Below are positions 41,102 to 49,438 of a stretch of 64,000 nt of DNA, one piece after another. The notes under the pieces are model-generated. The model did not search any database, had not been told where the DNA came from, and saw only the letters and a list, made by a program, of their open reading frames with translations. Location: NCBI GenBank assembly GCA_934692905.1, contig CAKUUM010000001.1, positions 41,716-105,715 on the forward strand, in the 5' to 3' direction. A program made the position numbers and the translations under genes. This DNA comes from an uncultured Bacteroidales bacterium (lineage in GTDB: Bacteria > Bacteroidota > Bacteroidia > Bacteroidales > Paludibacteraceae). Each line of letters starts with the position of its first letter. Position 1 is the first letter of the stretch.

Positions 41102-42397
41102 ATGAGACGTTATCTCCCTACCCTGCTGCTGTGCGGGATGCTGGCAGCGGTTTGCACAAGTTGCGAGGAAATCAATCACACCGACCCCGACCACGACACC
41201 ACCAAACTATGGCCCGCCTACGACATTGCCACCAAGAAGTGGGGGTACATCAACGAGAAGGGCAAAATGGTGATTGCGGCTCAGTACAACGAAGTTCACG
41301 GGTTCTCGTGCGGGTATGCGTGTGTTCTCAAGGACGGGCAGATTATGTATATCAATCCAGACGGGGCTGTCCAATTCAGTGCAGAAGAGAATGACAGTCA
41401 GTACCTTTATTACTTCTTCGACGGTCACGATTTCTACTACGATTATGTGGTTGTGCTACAAGACAGGAAATACGGGTTGATGAACAACAAGTTTGAGTAT
41501 GTGGTTCAACCACAATATATGTACATAGGCAATATGAGCAGAAGCGGTCTGGCACTGGTCGAAGAATACCCCGAAAAGTCGGACTATAATCCGCATCCAT
41601 ACGGCTATATCAACACAAAAGGAGATATTGTAATTTCCTGCCAATATGACCGTGCAGAATCTTTCGTAGACGGGTATGCGATAGTGATGGGGGGTAGTGG
41701 GTATGATTGTGGCGTTATCAATACCTCGGGTGAGTATGTTATCAAACAAGGCGAACATTCACTTTTGTATGTAGGCGGTGATATGTTTGCCTTCAAAAGG
41801 CCTAATGATTCCGGCATGGGGCTGCTGAGTGCCAAAGGCGAAATACTATCCAATCCTACCGCAAAAGTCAAATATGAGCCGGCTGTGGACAATGAACTGA
41901 TAGGTGTGTCCAACACACAGAGGAAGTTCGGGTATATGGATTTCGGGCGGAATATGAAGATAGACTATCAGTTTGACTATGTGATGCCGTTCTATGAGGG
42001 GTATGCGTTTGTGGAAGTGGAAGAGGGCGATGAGGATATTGTGAAAGTGATAGACACCAAGGGCAAGGTGGTGTACACGTTGCCCAAATGGAGCGAACCC
42101 GAGACCGGTTTCCATAACGGGTTGGCGTTGATTGTGGTGGAGGGGGATGAGGATTACCGCTGCAGATACATCACGCCCAAAGGGGAGACCGTTTATGAGT
42201 GGGTATTGCCTGATGTCATAGATTGTGCGCCTGTGCGCCGACTGACCGAACGTTACACAGCGAATGAGACTCCAAACCCCTCCATGGAGGCGGACATGAC
42301 GAATACCATTGAGGGATTTACCGCCCAGACCAAACATTTTTCTTCCGCGCGGCATAGCAGGCGCTATGCCCACAAATGTGACCCGTATGAGGATTAA
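41102..42397 (+). CDS. WG-repeat lipoprotein
   Basis: 431 residues. Lipoprotein signal MRRYLPTLLLCGMLAAVCTSC with the lipid-carrying Cys at residue 21. The mature part is built of degenerate WG (KWG) repeats: KKWGYINEKGKMVIAAQYNEV, then GQIMYINPDGA, RKYGLMNNKFEYVVQPQY, YGYINTKGDIVISCQYDRA, DCGVINTSGEYVI, GMGLLSAKGEIL, RKFGYMDFGRNM, VKVIDTKGKVVY and CRYITPKGETVYEW. These fold as a beta-propeller-like scaffold; no enzymatic function is known for them. Transcribed alone from a consensus promoter. Confidence 0.88.
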   Translation: MRRYLPTLLLCGMLAAVCTSCEEINHTDPDHDTTKLWPAYDIATKKWGYINEKGKMVIAAQYNEVHGFSCGYACVLKDGQIMYINPDGAVQFSAEENDSQYLYYFFDGHDFYYDYVVVLQDRKYGLMNNKFEYVVQPQYMYIGNMSRSGLALVEEYPEKSDYNPHPYGYINTKGDIVISCQYDRAESFVDGYAIVMGGSGYDCGVINTSGEYVIKQGEHSLLYVGGDMFAFKRPNDSGMGLLSAKGEILSNPTAKVKYEPAVDNELIGVSNTQRKFGYMDFGRNMKIDYQFDYVMPFYEGYAFVEVEEGDEDIVKVIDTKGKVVYTLPKWSEPETGFHNGLALIVVEGDEDYRCRYITPKGETVYEWVLPDVIDCAPVRRLTERYTANETPNPSMEADMTNTIEGFTAQTKHFSSARHSRRYAHKCDPYED

Positions 42398-42409
42398 ACA
42401 GGTGAAGAC

Positions 42410-42437
42410 ATTGACGACGGGGATGTGTCGTCCCCAT
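42410..42437 (-). repeat. Diverged copy of the GACGACGCG palindrome
   Basis: Minus strand ATGGGGACGACACATCCCCG followed by TCGTCAATG; compare 27574-27602 and 50899-50927. Just downstream, GTGCGCATTTTTGT occurs twice (42441-42472), possibly a transcript end for the WG gene. Confidence 0.5.
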
Positions 42438-42491
42438 AAAAGTGCGCATTTTTGTATAGTGCGCATTTTTGTTTTGTAAAAACGTTTTTTA

Positions 42492-42523
42492 TTTGTCTGT
42501 TTAGGAATAATTATGTACCTTTG
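42492..42523 (+). promoter_or_regulatory. Promoter of the mce-mmd operon
   Basis: TTTG at 42492-42495, 20 bp, TACCTTTG at 42516-42523. A leader of about 145 nt follows. Confidence 0.8.
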
Positions 42524-42676
42524 TGCCAAATTTGGTTTTGTGAGAGGGCTATAAAAAGAGGTGAAAAACCAAAGTGAAAATGCTCTTGCGGAAAGAGCGG
42601 CAAAAGGTGGGGCGACAGGGGTAAAAGCAGACAAAAAGAATATAAAAATATAGTTTAACTTATAAATCAACAAACA

Positions 42677-43090
42677 ATGAAACCAACTCATATTGAGCAT
42701 CTTGGAATCGCTGTGACAAGTTTGGAAGAGGCAATGCCGTTCTTCGAGTTCTTAACCGGTAGCAAATGCTACGCTATTGAAGAGGTTGCAGACCAGAAAG
42801 TTAAGACCGCGTTCTTCAAGGTGGGTCAAACAAAAATCGAGTTATTGGAGCCGACATGCCCTGAGTCCACTATCGCAAAATTCATCGAGAAAAACGGCGG
42901 TCGCGGCGGCGTTCACCACGTAGCATTCAACGTAGAGAGCGTTGAGGAGGCTCTGAAAGAGGCAGAGGCAGCAGGTATCCAACTGATTGACAAGGCTCCC
43001 CGCAAAGGCGCAGAGAACCTGATGATTGCATTCCTGCACCCGAAGAGCACGAAGGGTGTATTGACAGAGTTGTGCCAACAGCCCAAATAA
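42677..43090 (+). CDS. mce: Methylmalonyl-CoA epimerase
   Basis: Interconverts (R)- and (S)-methylmalonyl-CoA. 137 residues of the VOC/glyoxalase fold with metal ligands in HIEHLGIAV (residue 5 region), GGVHHVAFNV and the final KGVLTELCQ glutamate. First gene of the succinate-to-propionate module; the mutase that supplies its substrate is not in the window. Confidence 0.96.
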   Translation: MKPTHIEHLGIAVTSLEEAMPFFEFLTGSKCYAIEEVADQKVKTAFFKVGQTKIELLEPTCPESTIAKFIEKNGGRGGVHHVAFNVESVEEALKEAEAAGIQLIDKAPRKGAENLMIAFLHPKSTKGVLTELCQQPK

Positions 43091-43227
43091 TTTTGCGTTT
43101 TTCTTGGCATCTTGCCGCTTGCTGCGCAGTCACAATGTCCAATTGCTCCTTTGCAGCGCACGCCAAACTGCTCAAGAAAACTCACAAAATTCACAAATGT
43201 AACTAACTACGCACAATTAGTGTAATT

Positions 43228-44784
43228 ATGGATAACGTAAAATTGCAAAAACTGATTGACAATCGCGCAAAGGCAGCAGCCGGAGGCGGTGAAGCAGCAA
43301 TCGAAAAACATCACGCAAAAGGCAGTTATACTGCCCGTGAGCGTATCAATATGCTCCTCGACGAGGGGTCGTTTGAGGAAGTGAACATGTTCCTCACCCA
43401 CCGTTGCCACGATTTCGGCATGGAGAAGAAAGTCTTCCTCGGTGACGGTGTGGCAGTAGGTTCGGGTACCATTGACGGCCGTTTAGTATTCGTATTCGCA
43501 CAGGACGCAACCGTTATCGGCGGTTCGCTGAGCGAGACCATGGCGCAGAAAATCTGCAACGTCATGGATATGGCTATGAAACTGGGTGCACCTATCATCG
43601 GTCTGAACGACTCGGGTGGTGCACGTATCCAGGAAGGTGCTTGCGCACTGGCAGGCTACGCAGAGATTTTCGAGCGTAACATCCTCGCCAGCGGTGTGGT
43701 ACCCCAAATCAGTGTCATCTTTGGTCCGTGCGCCGGCGGTGCCGTTTACAGCCCCGCGTTGACCGACTTCATCATGATGACCGAGCAGAACTCGTATATG
43801 TTCATCACCGGTCCGAAGGTAGTGAAATCGGTTACAGGTGAGGACGTTAGCGTAGAAGACCTCGGCGGTGCAAAGGTACACGCAACGAAGTCGGGTGTCA
43901 CCCACTTTGTGGCAGCCACAGAGGAAGAGGCTATCGCCCAAGTACGCCGTCTGGTAAGTTTCATCCCGCAAAACAACATGGAGGAGGCTCCTGTGCTGAA
44001 GTGCACCGACGACCCCATGCGTGTGGAGGAGAGCCTGAACGAGATTGTACCTGACGACCCGAACAAACCTTATAATATGAAGGACATCATCAACCTGATT
44101 GTTGATAACGGCGACTTCATGGAGGTTCAAAAAGACTATGCCAAGAACATCATCTGCGGTTTTGCACGTTTCAACGGCCGCTCGACCGGTATCATCGCCA
44201 ACCAGCCGAGTTGGCTGGCAGGTGTGCTGGACTGCGACGCCAGCCGCAAGGCAGCCCGCTTCGTGCGTTTCTGCGATGCGTTCAACATCCAGATTCTGAC
44301 GTTGGTTGACGTGCCGGGCTTCTTGTGCGGTACCGGTCAAGAGTACGCAGGTATCATCGACCACGGAGCAAAACTGATGTTTGCTTACGGTGAGGCTACC
44401 GTTCCAAAGGTAACAATCACGGTTCGCAAGTCGTACGGCGGAAGCCATATCGTGATGAGTTGCAAGCAGTTGCGCGGCGATATGTGCTATGCATGGCCCA
44501 ATGCGGAGATTGCCGTCATGGGTGCCAGTGGTGCAGTGGGCGTGCTTCAAGCCAAGGCTATCAAGGCTATCGAAGACCCCGAAGAGAAGAAAAAATTCAT
44601 TGCTGAGAAAGAGGCAGAGTACAAAGACTTGTTCGCAAGTCCGTATCAGGCTGCAAACCGCGGCTACATCGACGACATCATCGAGCCGCGCAATACCCGT
44701 AAGCGTATTATCCACGCCTTCGAGAACCTGCAGACCAAGCGCCTGACGAACCCTCTGAAGAAGCATTCAAATATCCCATTGTAG
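43228..44784 (+). CDS. mmdA: Methylmalonyl-CoA decarboxylase carboxyltransferase subunit (alpha)
   Basis: 518-residue acyl-CoA carboxyltransferase. ARERINMLLDEGSFEE, GLNDSGGARIQEG (about 126-138), FGPCAGGAVYSPAL, NQPSWLAGVLDCDASRKAARF and DVPGFLCGTGQEYAGIIDHGAK are diagnostic. It transfers the carboxyl group of methylmalonyl-CoA to biotin on the carrier encoded two genes downstream. The neighbours (oadG-like, biotin carrier, beta subunit) make Na+-pumping decarboxylation more likely than propionyl-CoA carboxylation. Confidence 0.94.
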   Translation: MDNVKLQKLIDNRAKAAAGGGEAAIEKHHAKGSYTARERINMLLDEGSFEEVNMFLTHRCHDFGMEKKVFLGDGVAVGSGTIDGRLVFVFAQDATVIGGSLSETMAQKICNVMDMAMKLGAPIIGLNDSGGARIQEGACALAGYAEIFERNILASGVVPQISVIFGPCAGGAVYSPALTDFIMMTEQNSYMFITGPKVVKSVTGEDVSVEDLGGAKVHATKSGVTHFVAATEEEAIAQVRRLVSFIPQNNMEEAPVLKCTDDPMRVEESLNEIVPDDPNKPYNMKDIINLIVDNGDFMEVQKDYAKNIICGFARFNGRSTGIIANQPSWLAGVLDCDASRKAARFVRFCDAFNIQILTLVDVPGFLCGTGQEYAGIIDHGAKLMFAYGEATVPKVTITVRKSYGGSHIVMSCKQLRGDMCYAWPNAEIAVMGASGAVGVLQAKAIKAIEDPEEKKKFIAEKEAEYKDLFASPYQAANRGYIDDIIEPRNTRKRIIHAFENLQTKRLTNPLKKHSNIPL

Positions 44785-44785
44785 T

Positions 44786-45142
44786 ATGATTTTCCTTGAA
44801 GTAAACTCATTCATTTGGATGGTGACGGGACTGGGCTTCTGCCTGGTACTGCTGCTGCTGTTCGTGTTTGTGTACGTTCTGAAACTGATGGGTTGGATTA
44901 TGCAACCGCGCGTAAAGCCCAAGAAACAGGCAGAACCGCAACACTCACAAACCGTGGCGCACACACAGAAAGAGGACAAAGAGCGCATCACCCTGACCGC
45001 CGACAGCACGGCAGCCATCGCGTTGGCACTGCACCTCTACTACAACGGCGTGCACGATGAGGAATCCACCAAAACTATTGTTCAACCCCACCGTACACAA
45101 TGGAACAACAAGATGTACGGCATGAATAATCTTCACAGATAA
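44786..45142 (+). CDS. OadG-like gamma/delta subunit of the Na+-pumping decarboxylase
   Basis: 118 residues. One N-terminal membrane helix (WMVTGLGFCLVLLLLFVFVYVL, about 10-31), then a charged cytoplasmic tail rich in Lys, Gln and Glu and a C-terminal part ending NNKMYGMNNLHR. Topology and position between mmdA and the biotin carrier fit the small subunit that stabilises the alpha-beta complex. One base separates it from the mmdA stop. Confidence 0.88.
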   Translation: MIFLEVNSFIWMVTGLGFCLVLLLLFVFVYVLKLMGWIMQPRVKPKKQAEPQHSQTVAHTQKEDKERITLTADSTAAIALALHLYYNGVHDEESTKTIVQPHRTQWNNKMYGMNNLHR

Positions 45143-45143
45143 G

Positions 45144-45893
45144 ATGAAAGCATTTCAATTTACCATCGACGGCCGCAAATACGACACGACCGTCAACGAG
45201 ATAGACGGCGGCATGGCTGAGGTAACAGTCAACGGTACCGTTTTCCATGTGGCTATCGACCAAATGAAGAACGCCACCTCTATCAAACCTGCCGCTCCAC
45301 GCGCTGCCGCTGCTCCTGCAGCCGCTCCGAAGGTGGCTCAAGCCGCAGGCACCACCGTAGTCAAGAGCCCGCTACCCGGTAGCATCGTCAAGGTGGTAGC
45401 CGCTGCAGGTCTAGCCGTTAAGCGCGGTGACTTGCTCCTGACCATGGAGAGTATGAAGATGGAGAACCAAGTGCTCAGCGAGGTTGAGGGTACCGTGAAG
45501 GCAGTGCTCGTACAGCCCGGTCAGAACGTGATGCAGGACGACAAACTGGTTGAGATTGAGACCGTTGCCATTGCAGCCGCACCTGCCACTGCTCCCGCAG
45601 CACCTAAGGTAGCACCCGCTCCGAAACCCGCTCCTGCTCCTGCACCTGCTGCCCCCAAGGCGGCTGACGTACCCGCAGACGGAAAGAAAGTGGTTTCGCC
45701 ACTGCCCGGTAGCATCATCAAGGTGGTAGTGACTGAAGGTCAAGTTGTGAAGAAAGGCGACCTCCTGCTCACCCTTGAGAGCATGAAGATGGAGAACTCC
45801 GTATTGGCAGAGTGCGACGGCACGGTGACAAAGATTGCCGTGGCTGCCGGTCAGAACGTAATGCAGGACGACCTGCTTGTAGTACTCGGATAA
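45144..45893 (+). CDS. Biotin carboxyl carrier protein with two tandem biotinyl domains
   Basis: 249 residues. N-terminal short beta region (MKAFQFTIDGRKYDTTVNEI), Ala/Pro linker, a first biotinyl domain (about 73-142) with the biotin-accepting lysine at 105 (ESMKMEN), a second Ala/Pro/Lys linker (about 143-180), and a second biotinyl domain (about 183-249) with Lys215 in the same motif. Carriers of these decarboxylases normally have one such domain and 120-170 residues. Both halves retain PLPGSI, GDLLLT and the MKM core, so both look functional and the duplication is probably recent. Carries CO2 from MmdA to the membrane subunit. Confidence 0.94.
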   Translation: MKAFQFTIDGRKYDTTVNEIDGGMAEVTVNGTVFHVAIDQMKNATSIKPAAPRAAAAPAAAPKVAQAAGTTVVKSPLPGSIVKVVAAAGLAVKRGDLLLTMESMKMENQVLSEVEGTVKAVLVQPGQNVMQDDKLVEIETVAIAAAPATAPAAPKVAPAPKPAPAPAPAAPKAADVPADGKKVVSPLPGSIIKVVVTEGQVVKKGDLLLTLESMKMENSVLAECDGTVTKIAVAAGQNVMQDDLLVVLG

Positions 45894-45905
45894 TCATTGC
45901 CTGAT

Positions 45906-47201
45906 ATGGAGCAAGTATTAGAGTTCTTCCAGACAATGGGATTTATGAATATGGACTGGCGTCAGGGCGTGATGCTGCTCATATCGTTCTTCCTGTTGTA
46001 TCTGGCCATCAAGAAGCAGTACGAACCGTTGCTGCTCTTGCCTATCGCGTTTGGTATGTTGCTGACCAATCTGCCCAACGCCCATATGTTCAACCAGGAG
46101 TTGTGGGACTTGTTCCTTGCCAAGGACCTGTTCTATGACCCGAATGTGGTTAATCCCGATTCTATCACCAACGTGCTGGACGCGTTCCGCAATGGAATCT
46201 TGGTAGATGCGGCTCATAGTACGAGCGATATGCTGGCGATTGCCAACCCGTCGTATCACAGTTACGGTGCGGTGATGAAGAATGCCGGTCTGCTTGACGT
46301 GCTGTATATCGGTGTCAAGGCCGGTTTGTACCCCTGCTTGATTTTCATCGGTGTGGGCGCTATGACCGACTTCGGTCCGCTGATTGCCAACCCGAAATCG
46401 CTGATGTTGGGTGCGGCTGCTCAGATTGGTATCTTCATTACGTTCCTTTGCGCCAATGCTATCGGCTTCACGCCCGCTGAGGCAGGTTCGATTGGTATCA
46501 TCGGTGGTGCCGACGGTCCTACGTCCATCTACCTGACATCCAAACTGGCTCCGCATCTGCTCGGTCCTATTGCTATCGCGGCTTACTCGTACATGGCACT
46601 CGTGCCTGTCATCCAACCGCCTATCATGAAGACCCTGACTACCAAGAAAGAGCGTCAAATCAAGATGAAACAACTCCGCTCGGTGAGCAAGGTGGAGAAG
46701 ATTGTCTTCCCCGTTGTCATCACCGCTATCGTGGCACTCGTATTGCCCGATGCTGCTCCGCTGATTGGCTGCCTCATGCTGGGTAACCTGATGAAGGAGT
46801 GCGGCGTGGTTGACCGTCTGAGCAAAACCGCGCAGAACGAGTTGATGAACATCGTTGTTATCTTCCTCGGCTTGTCGGTAGGTGCTACGGCTACGGGTGC
46901 TACTTTCTTGAATGCCAAGACGATTGCTATCCTCTGTATGGGTATTGTGGCATTCAGCCTGAGTACCGCAGGTGGTGTGTTGCTGGCTAAGTTGATGAAC
47001 CTCTTCTCGAAAGAGAAAATCAACCCGCTCATCGGTTCGGCTGGTGTTAGTGCAGTGCCTATGGCAGCCCGTGTCAGCCAAATAGAGGGGCAAAAAGCAG
47101 ACCCGACCAACTTCCTGCTCATGCACGCCATGGGTCCGAATGTTGCCGGTGTCATCGGTTCCGCTGTAGCAGCAGGTATCCTGCTCTCCATGCTCGGATA
47201 A
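45906..47201 (+). CDS. mmdB: Na+-translocating decarboxylase beta subunit
   Basis: 431 residues, highly hydrophobic, about nine to eleven membrane segments. Family motifs GVGAMTDFGPLIANP, GFTPAEAGSIGIIGGADGPTSIY (the region containing the Asp needed for Na+ transport) and GPNVAGVIGSAVAAG at the C-terminus. It decarboxylates carboxybiotin and pumps Na+ outward, conserving the energy of methylmalonyl-CoA decarboxylation. A TTG three codons upstream is also in frame; the ATG was chosen. A strong terminator follows. Confidence 0.95.
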   Translation: MEQVLEFFQTMGFMNMDWRQGVMLLISFFLLYLAIKKQYEPLLLLPIAFGMLLTNLPNAHMFNQELWDLFLAKDLFYDPNVVNPDSITNVLDAFRNGILVDAAHSTSDMLAIANPSYHSYGAVMKNAGLLDVLYIGVKAGLYPCLIFIGVGAMTDFGPLIANPKSLMLGAAAQIGIFITFLCANAIGFTPAEAGSIGIIGGADGPTSIYLTSKLAPHLLGPIAIAAYSYMALVPVIQPPIMKTLTTKKERQIKMKQLRSVSKVEKIVFPVVITAIVALVLPDAAPLIGCLMLGNLMKECGVVDRLSKTAQNELMNIVVIFLGLSVGATATGATFLNAKTIAILCMGIVAFSLSTAGGVLLAKLMNLFSKEKINPLIGSAGVSAVPMAARVSQIEGQKADPTNFLLMHAMGPNVAGVIGSAVAAGILLSMLG

Positions 47202-47223
47202 TAGGCTGTATTAAATAAAAAAG

Positions 47224-47260
47224 ACTGCCTGACAAAACCTGTCTCAGGCAGTTTTTTTGT
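47224..47260 (+). terminator. Terminator of the mmd operon
   Basis: ACTGCCTGA pairs with TCAGGCAGT around an 11-nt loop, followed by TTTTTTTG. Confidence 0.92.
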
Positions 47261-47329
47261 ATCTGCCATTGGAAAGGATGCTTCATCTTGTTTTGGCAGA
47301 TTATCGCACCATACAAGTACAAGCATGAA

Positions 47330-47416
47330 AGATGTCAGAAAGACCAGTAGTTGCCGTTGTTCTGCACATTGTTCACATTCGACCCGTTGCGGTTGCCCGA
47401 AGCAGGCAAGAAAACA
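47330..47416 (-). pseudogene. Fragment of a FISUMP-type gene
   Basis: The minus strand encodes VFLPASGNRNGSNVNNVQNN then GNYWSF, followed by a stop. This parallels VFLPASGRRLGSYANSVQ and GYGSYWSATPF of the intact gene at 47767-48822. Neither the beginning nor the end of a gene is present. The stretch from 47417 to 47670 holds nothing I recognise beyond small palindromes (for example CAGCCCTGAGGGCTG). Confidence 0.7.
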
Positions 47417-47675
47417 CAAAGTAGTAGCCGCTCCTTACACCATAAGGGGAATATATTTTCCGAAAGAGACTACCTTATGGAGCGTCTCAACAGCCCTGAG
47501 GGCTGTATTTTGGCATACAAACGCCGAGTACTTCCTCAGCGCGGGCTACTGATTTATCTATGCACACTACCACACGACTCCTCCGAGCGATATGGTACTC
47601 CGGCTACACCTATGTGCACACCCTCTCTATACTTTATATATAATGCTTTGTCATATAGGGACGATGTCCCGCCGA

Positions 47676-47712
47676 CTTCACTGCTTGCCCCATCGAGGGG
47701 CAAGCAGTGAAG
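47676..47712. repeat. Perfect 16-bp inverted repeat
   Basis: CTTCACTGCTTGCCCC at 47676-47691, 5-nt loop ATCGA, exact complement at 47697-47712. It lies 55 bp beyond the stop of the FISUMP gene but has no T-run on either strand, so it is not a standard terminator. Confidence 0.8.
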
Positions 47713-47766
47713 AGCAGTATCCGCCCAACGTAGCAGCCACCCTTACGGGATGTCTGCTACTATTGT

Positions 47767-48822
47767 TTAATCTAAATCTTGAACAAGACGGACTGCTTGC
47801 CCGGTGTCGCGATGCCAACTGTGGCCCGCGTTCGCTTCGCTCGAGAAGAAGCAGAATACGTCCGCGTAGTCCGAGACGAAAGGCGTAGCAGACCAGTAGC
47901 TGCCGTAGCCCTGCACACTGTTCGCATACGACCCGAGGCGGCGGCCCGAAGCAGGCAAGAAAACTGCGCCTGCGGCTTCCAACTTCTGCCAATCAGCAAG
48001 AGTGAAAGTCTGGTAGTCAGCATACGCCCGAACGCTGTGCGTATCAGAGAAGCCCGACTTGAAGGTTACACCAGCAGGACATGTCCATGTATCAGGGAGT
48101 AGGATAAGACCATTCGCATACTCAGTACTATCCGCATTGAGGGCTATACGTGCCACACCTACCAAATCATTCGCATTAGCACGATTCCAACGCAGGTAGT
48201 ACCATTCGTCATTAGTCAGTGTGTACCATGTGTTGCCATCACCAATGTTCTTACCCCAATCCACGAAGTCACCACTATAATCAGAATTGGACTGTGATGT
48301 ACCAATACCCCACTTGGCTGTAGCAGTACTACCACTCCAACCAAACAAGTCAATTATGTCCGCCAAGCCACTACCATTTACATTTGCATCGCCAATCATA
48401 TCATATTGATGCTCAGCAAACGACCATGTCTGTGTACTTTGCGTGTATTGAAGATTGCCACGAGAGAAACGCACTTGCTTATCCGCGCTCACAGAAAATG
48501 CACCTGCAAGTGGTTTGTCCGATACGGTGTCGGGGCAATACTGAATATACACCGTGTCCTTGATAATTTGGGTAATGGTATCACGTACGGTGATTATCTT
48601 TGTGATAGTATCGTGCACCGTTACGGTCTTGATGATGGTGTCGTGTATCTCTTCGCACTCGTTGAGAATACCATCGGGAAACTGCAAGAAGGTAACGCTA
48701 TCTACATCCGTGGTGAAGTATTGGGTATAGGTGTTACCCTCCCATACCTGCATACGACGTTGAGCATTAACGCTCAACAGGGTGGCGACAATCATTGTCG
48801 CCAAAAGAATAATTCTTTTCAT
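47767..48822 (-). CDS. Secreted protein with FISUMP (fibro-succinogenes paralogous) domain
   Basis: 351 residues with a signal peptide (MKRIILLATMIVATLLSVNA). Residues about 60-95 are a repeated Thr/Ile/Asp stretch (HDTIIKTVTV, HDTITKIITV, RDTITQIIKD) predicted to form a beta-rich or coiled stalk. The C-terminal two-thirds is a lectin-like FISUMP domain: FSVSADKQVRFSRGNLQYT, LTNDEWYYLRWNRANA, LPDTWTCPAGV, FLPASGRRLGSYANSVQGYG and GQAVRLVQDLD. Such proteins are surface or extracellular in Bacteroidales and Fibrobacter; the ligand is unknown. Lies 26 bp after the T9SS-domain gene on the same strand. Confidence 0.85.
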   Translation of the reverse strand: MKRIILLATMIVATLLSVNAQRRMQVWEGNTYTQYFTTDVDSVTFLQFPDGILNECEEIHDTIIKTVTVHDTITKIITVRDTITQIIKDTVYIQYCPDTVSDKPLAGAFSVSADKQVRFSRGNLQYTQSTQTWSFAEHQYDMIGDANVNGSGLADIIDLFGWSGSTATAKWGIGTSQSNSDYSGDFVDWGKNIGDGNTWYTLTNDEWYYLRWNRANANDLVGVARIALNADSTEYANGLILLPDTWTCPAGVTFKSGFSDTHSVRAYADYQTFTLADWQKLEAAGAVFLPASGRRLGSYANSVQGYGSYWSATPFVSDYADVFCFFSSEANAGHSWHRDTGQAVRLVQDLD

Positions 48823-48848
48823 ATTGTTATTTGTTTCATGTTATTACT

Positions 48849-49328
48849 CTACTCCTTGATAAATCTCATTACCTGTGTCCCTATCTGCAGCAGATATGTG
48901 CCTTGCGGCAACTGACTGACATTGATTTGTGTCCCTTGTGCCGTGGTGAGCAACTGCCCTGTGGTGGAATAGACACGCAGCGTGGCATCGTCGGGAATGC
49001 CCTGTACGCAGAGCACCTCGTGCGTGGGGTTGGGATAGACGATGACTGTGCCGGGCTGTGCGTCGTCTGTAGCGGTGGGCACGGGCGGGGTGTTGGAGAA
49101 GGTGATTTTGATAATGTTTTCCATATACTCTTCTCCCAACAGATAACCCTCATGGTCAATCAGTCGGATACGGTCGTCCACGAAGACCCATTTGCCGATA
49201 GCGGCAATGTCTTCCATTCGGTCGGCACCAAAATAACGGTGCTCAACTACCAATTTGTCTGCCCTGACGGTCGTGGCACACAAGAGTGCCATAAACAGAC
49301 AACATCGTAATAAAATCGTTTTTCTCAT
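48849..49328 (-). CDS. Small secreted protein ending in a T9SS type A sorting domain
   Basis: 159 residues: signal peptide (MRKTILLRCCLFMALLCATTVRA), a short region of about 60 residues (KLVVEHRYFGADRMEDIAA, YLLGEEYMENIIKITFSN), then a C-terminal domain VIVYPNPTHEVLCVQGI, LRVYSTTGQLL, VSQLPQGTYLLQIGTQVMRF typical of T9SS type A cargo. There is hardly any cargo between signal and sorting domain. It indicates that the organism has a type IX secretion system. A very similar N-terminal pattern (ending IKITFS) precedes sorting domains in many Bacteroidales proteins. Confidence 0.85.
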   Translation of the reverse strand: MRKTILLRCCLFMALLCATTVRADKLVVEHRYFGADRMEDIAAIGKWVFVDDRIRLIDHEGYLLGEEYMENIIKITFSNTPPVPTATDDAQPGTVIVYPNPTHEVLCVQGIPDDATLRVYSTTGQLLTTAQGTQINVSQLPQGTYLLQIGTQVMRFIKE

Positions 49329-49438
49329 ATCTTTTTTATTTTTGTTGATTATATTTCTTCCAGTTTGCCAAATGCTTATTCACCAAAACGAATATTCCCC
49401 AACCAAGAAACGTAAATATCTGACAAGCCTGAACGTTC

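Noticed and set aside
47676..47712. Terminator of the FISUMP gene
   Set aside because: The hairpin is strong but no T-run follows on either strand.
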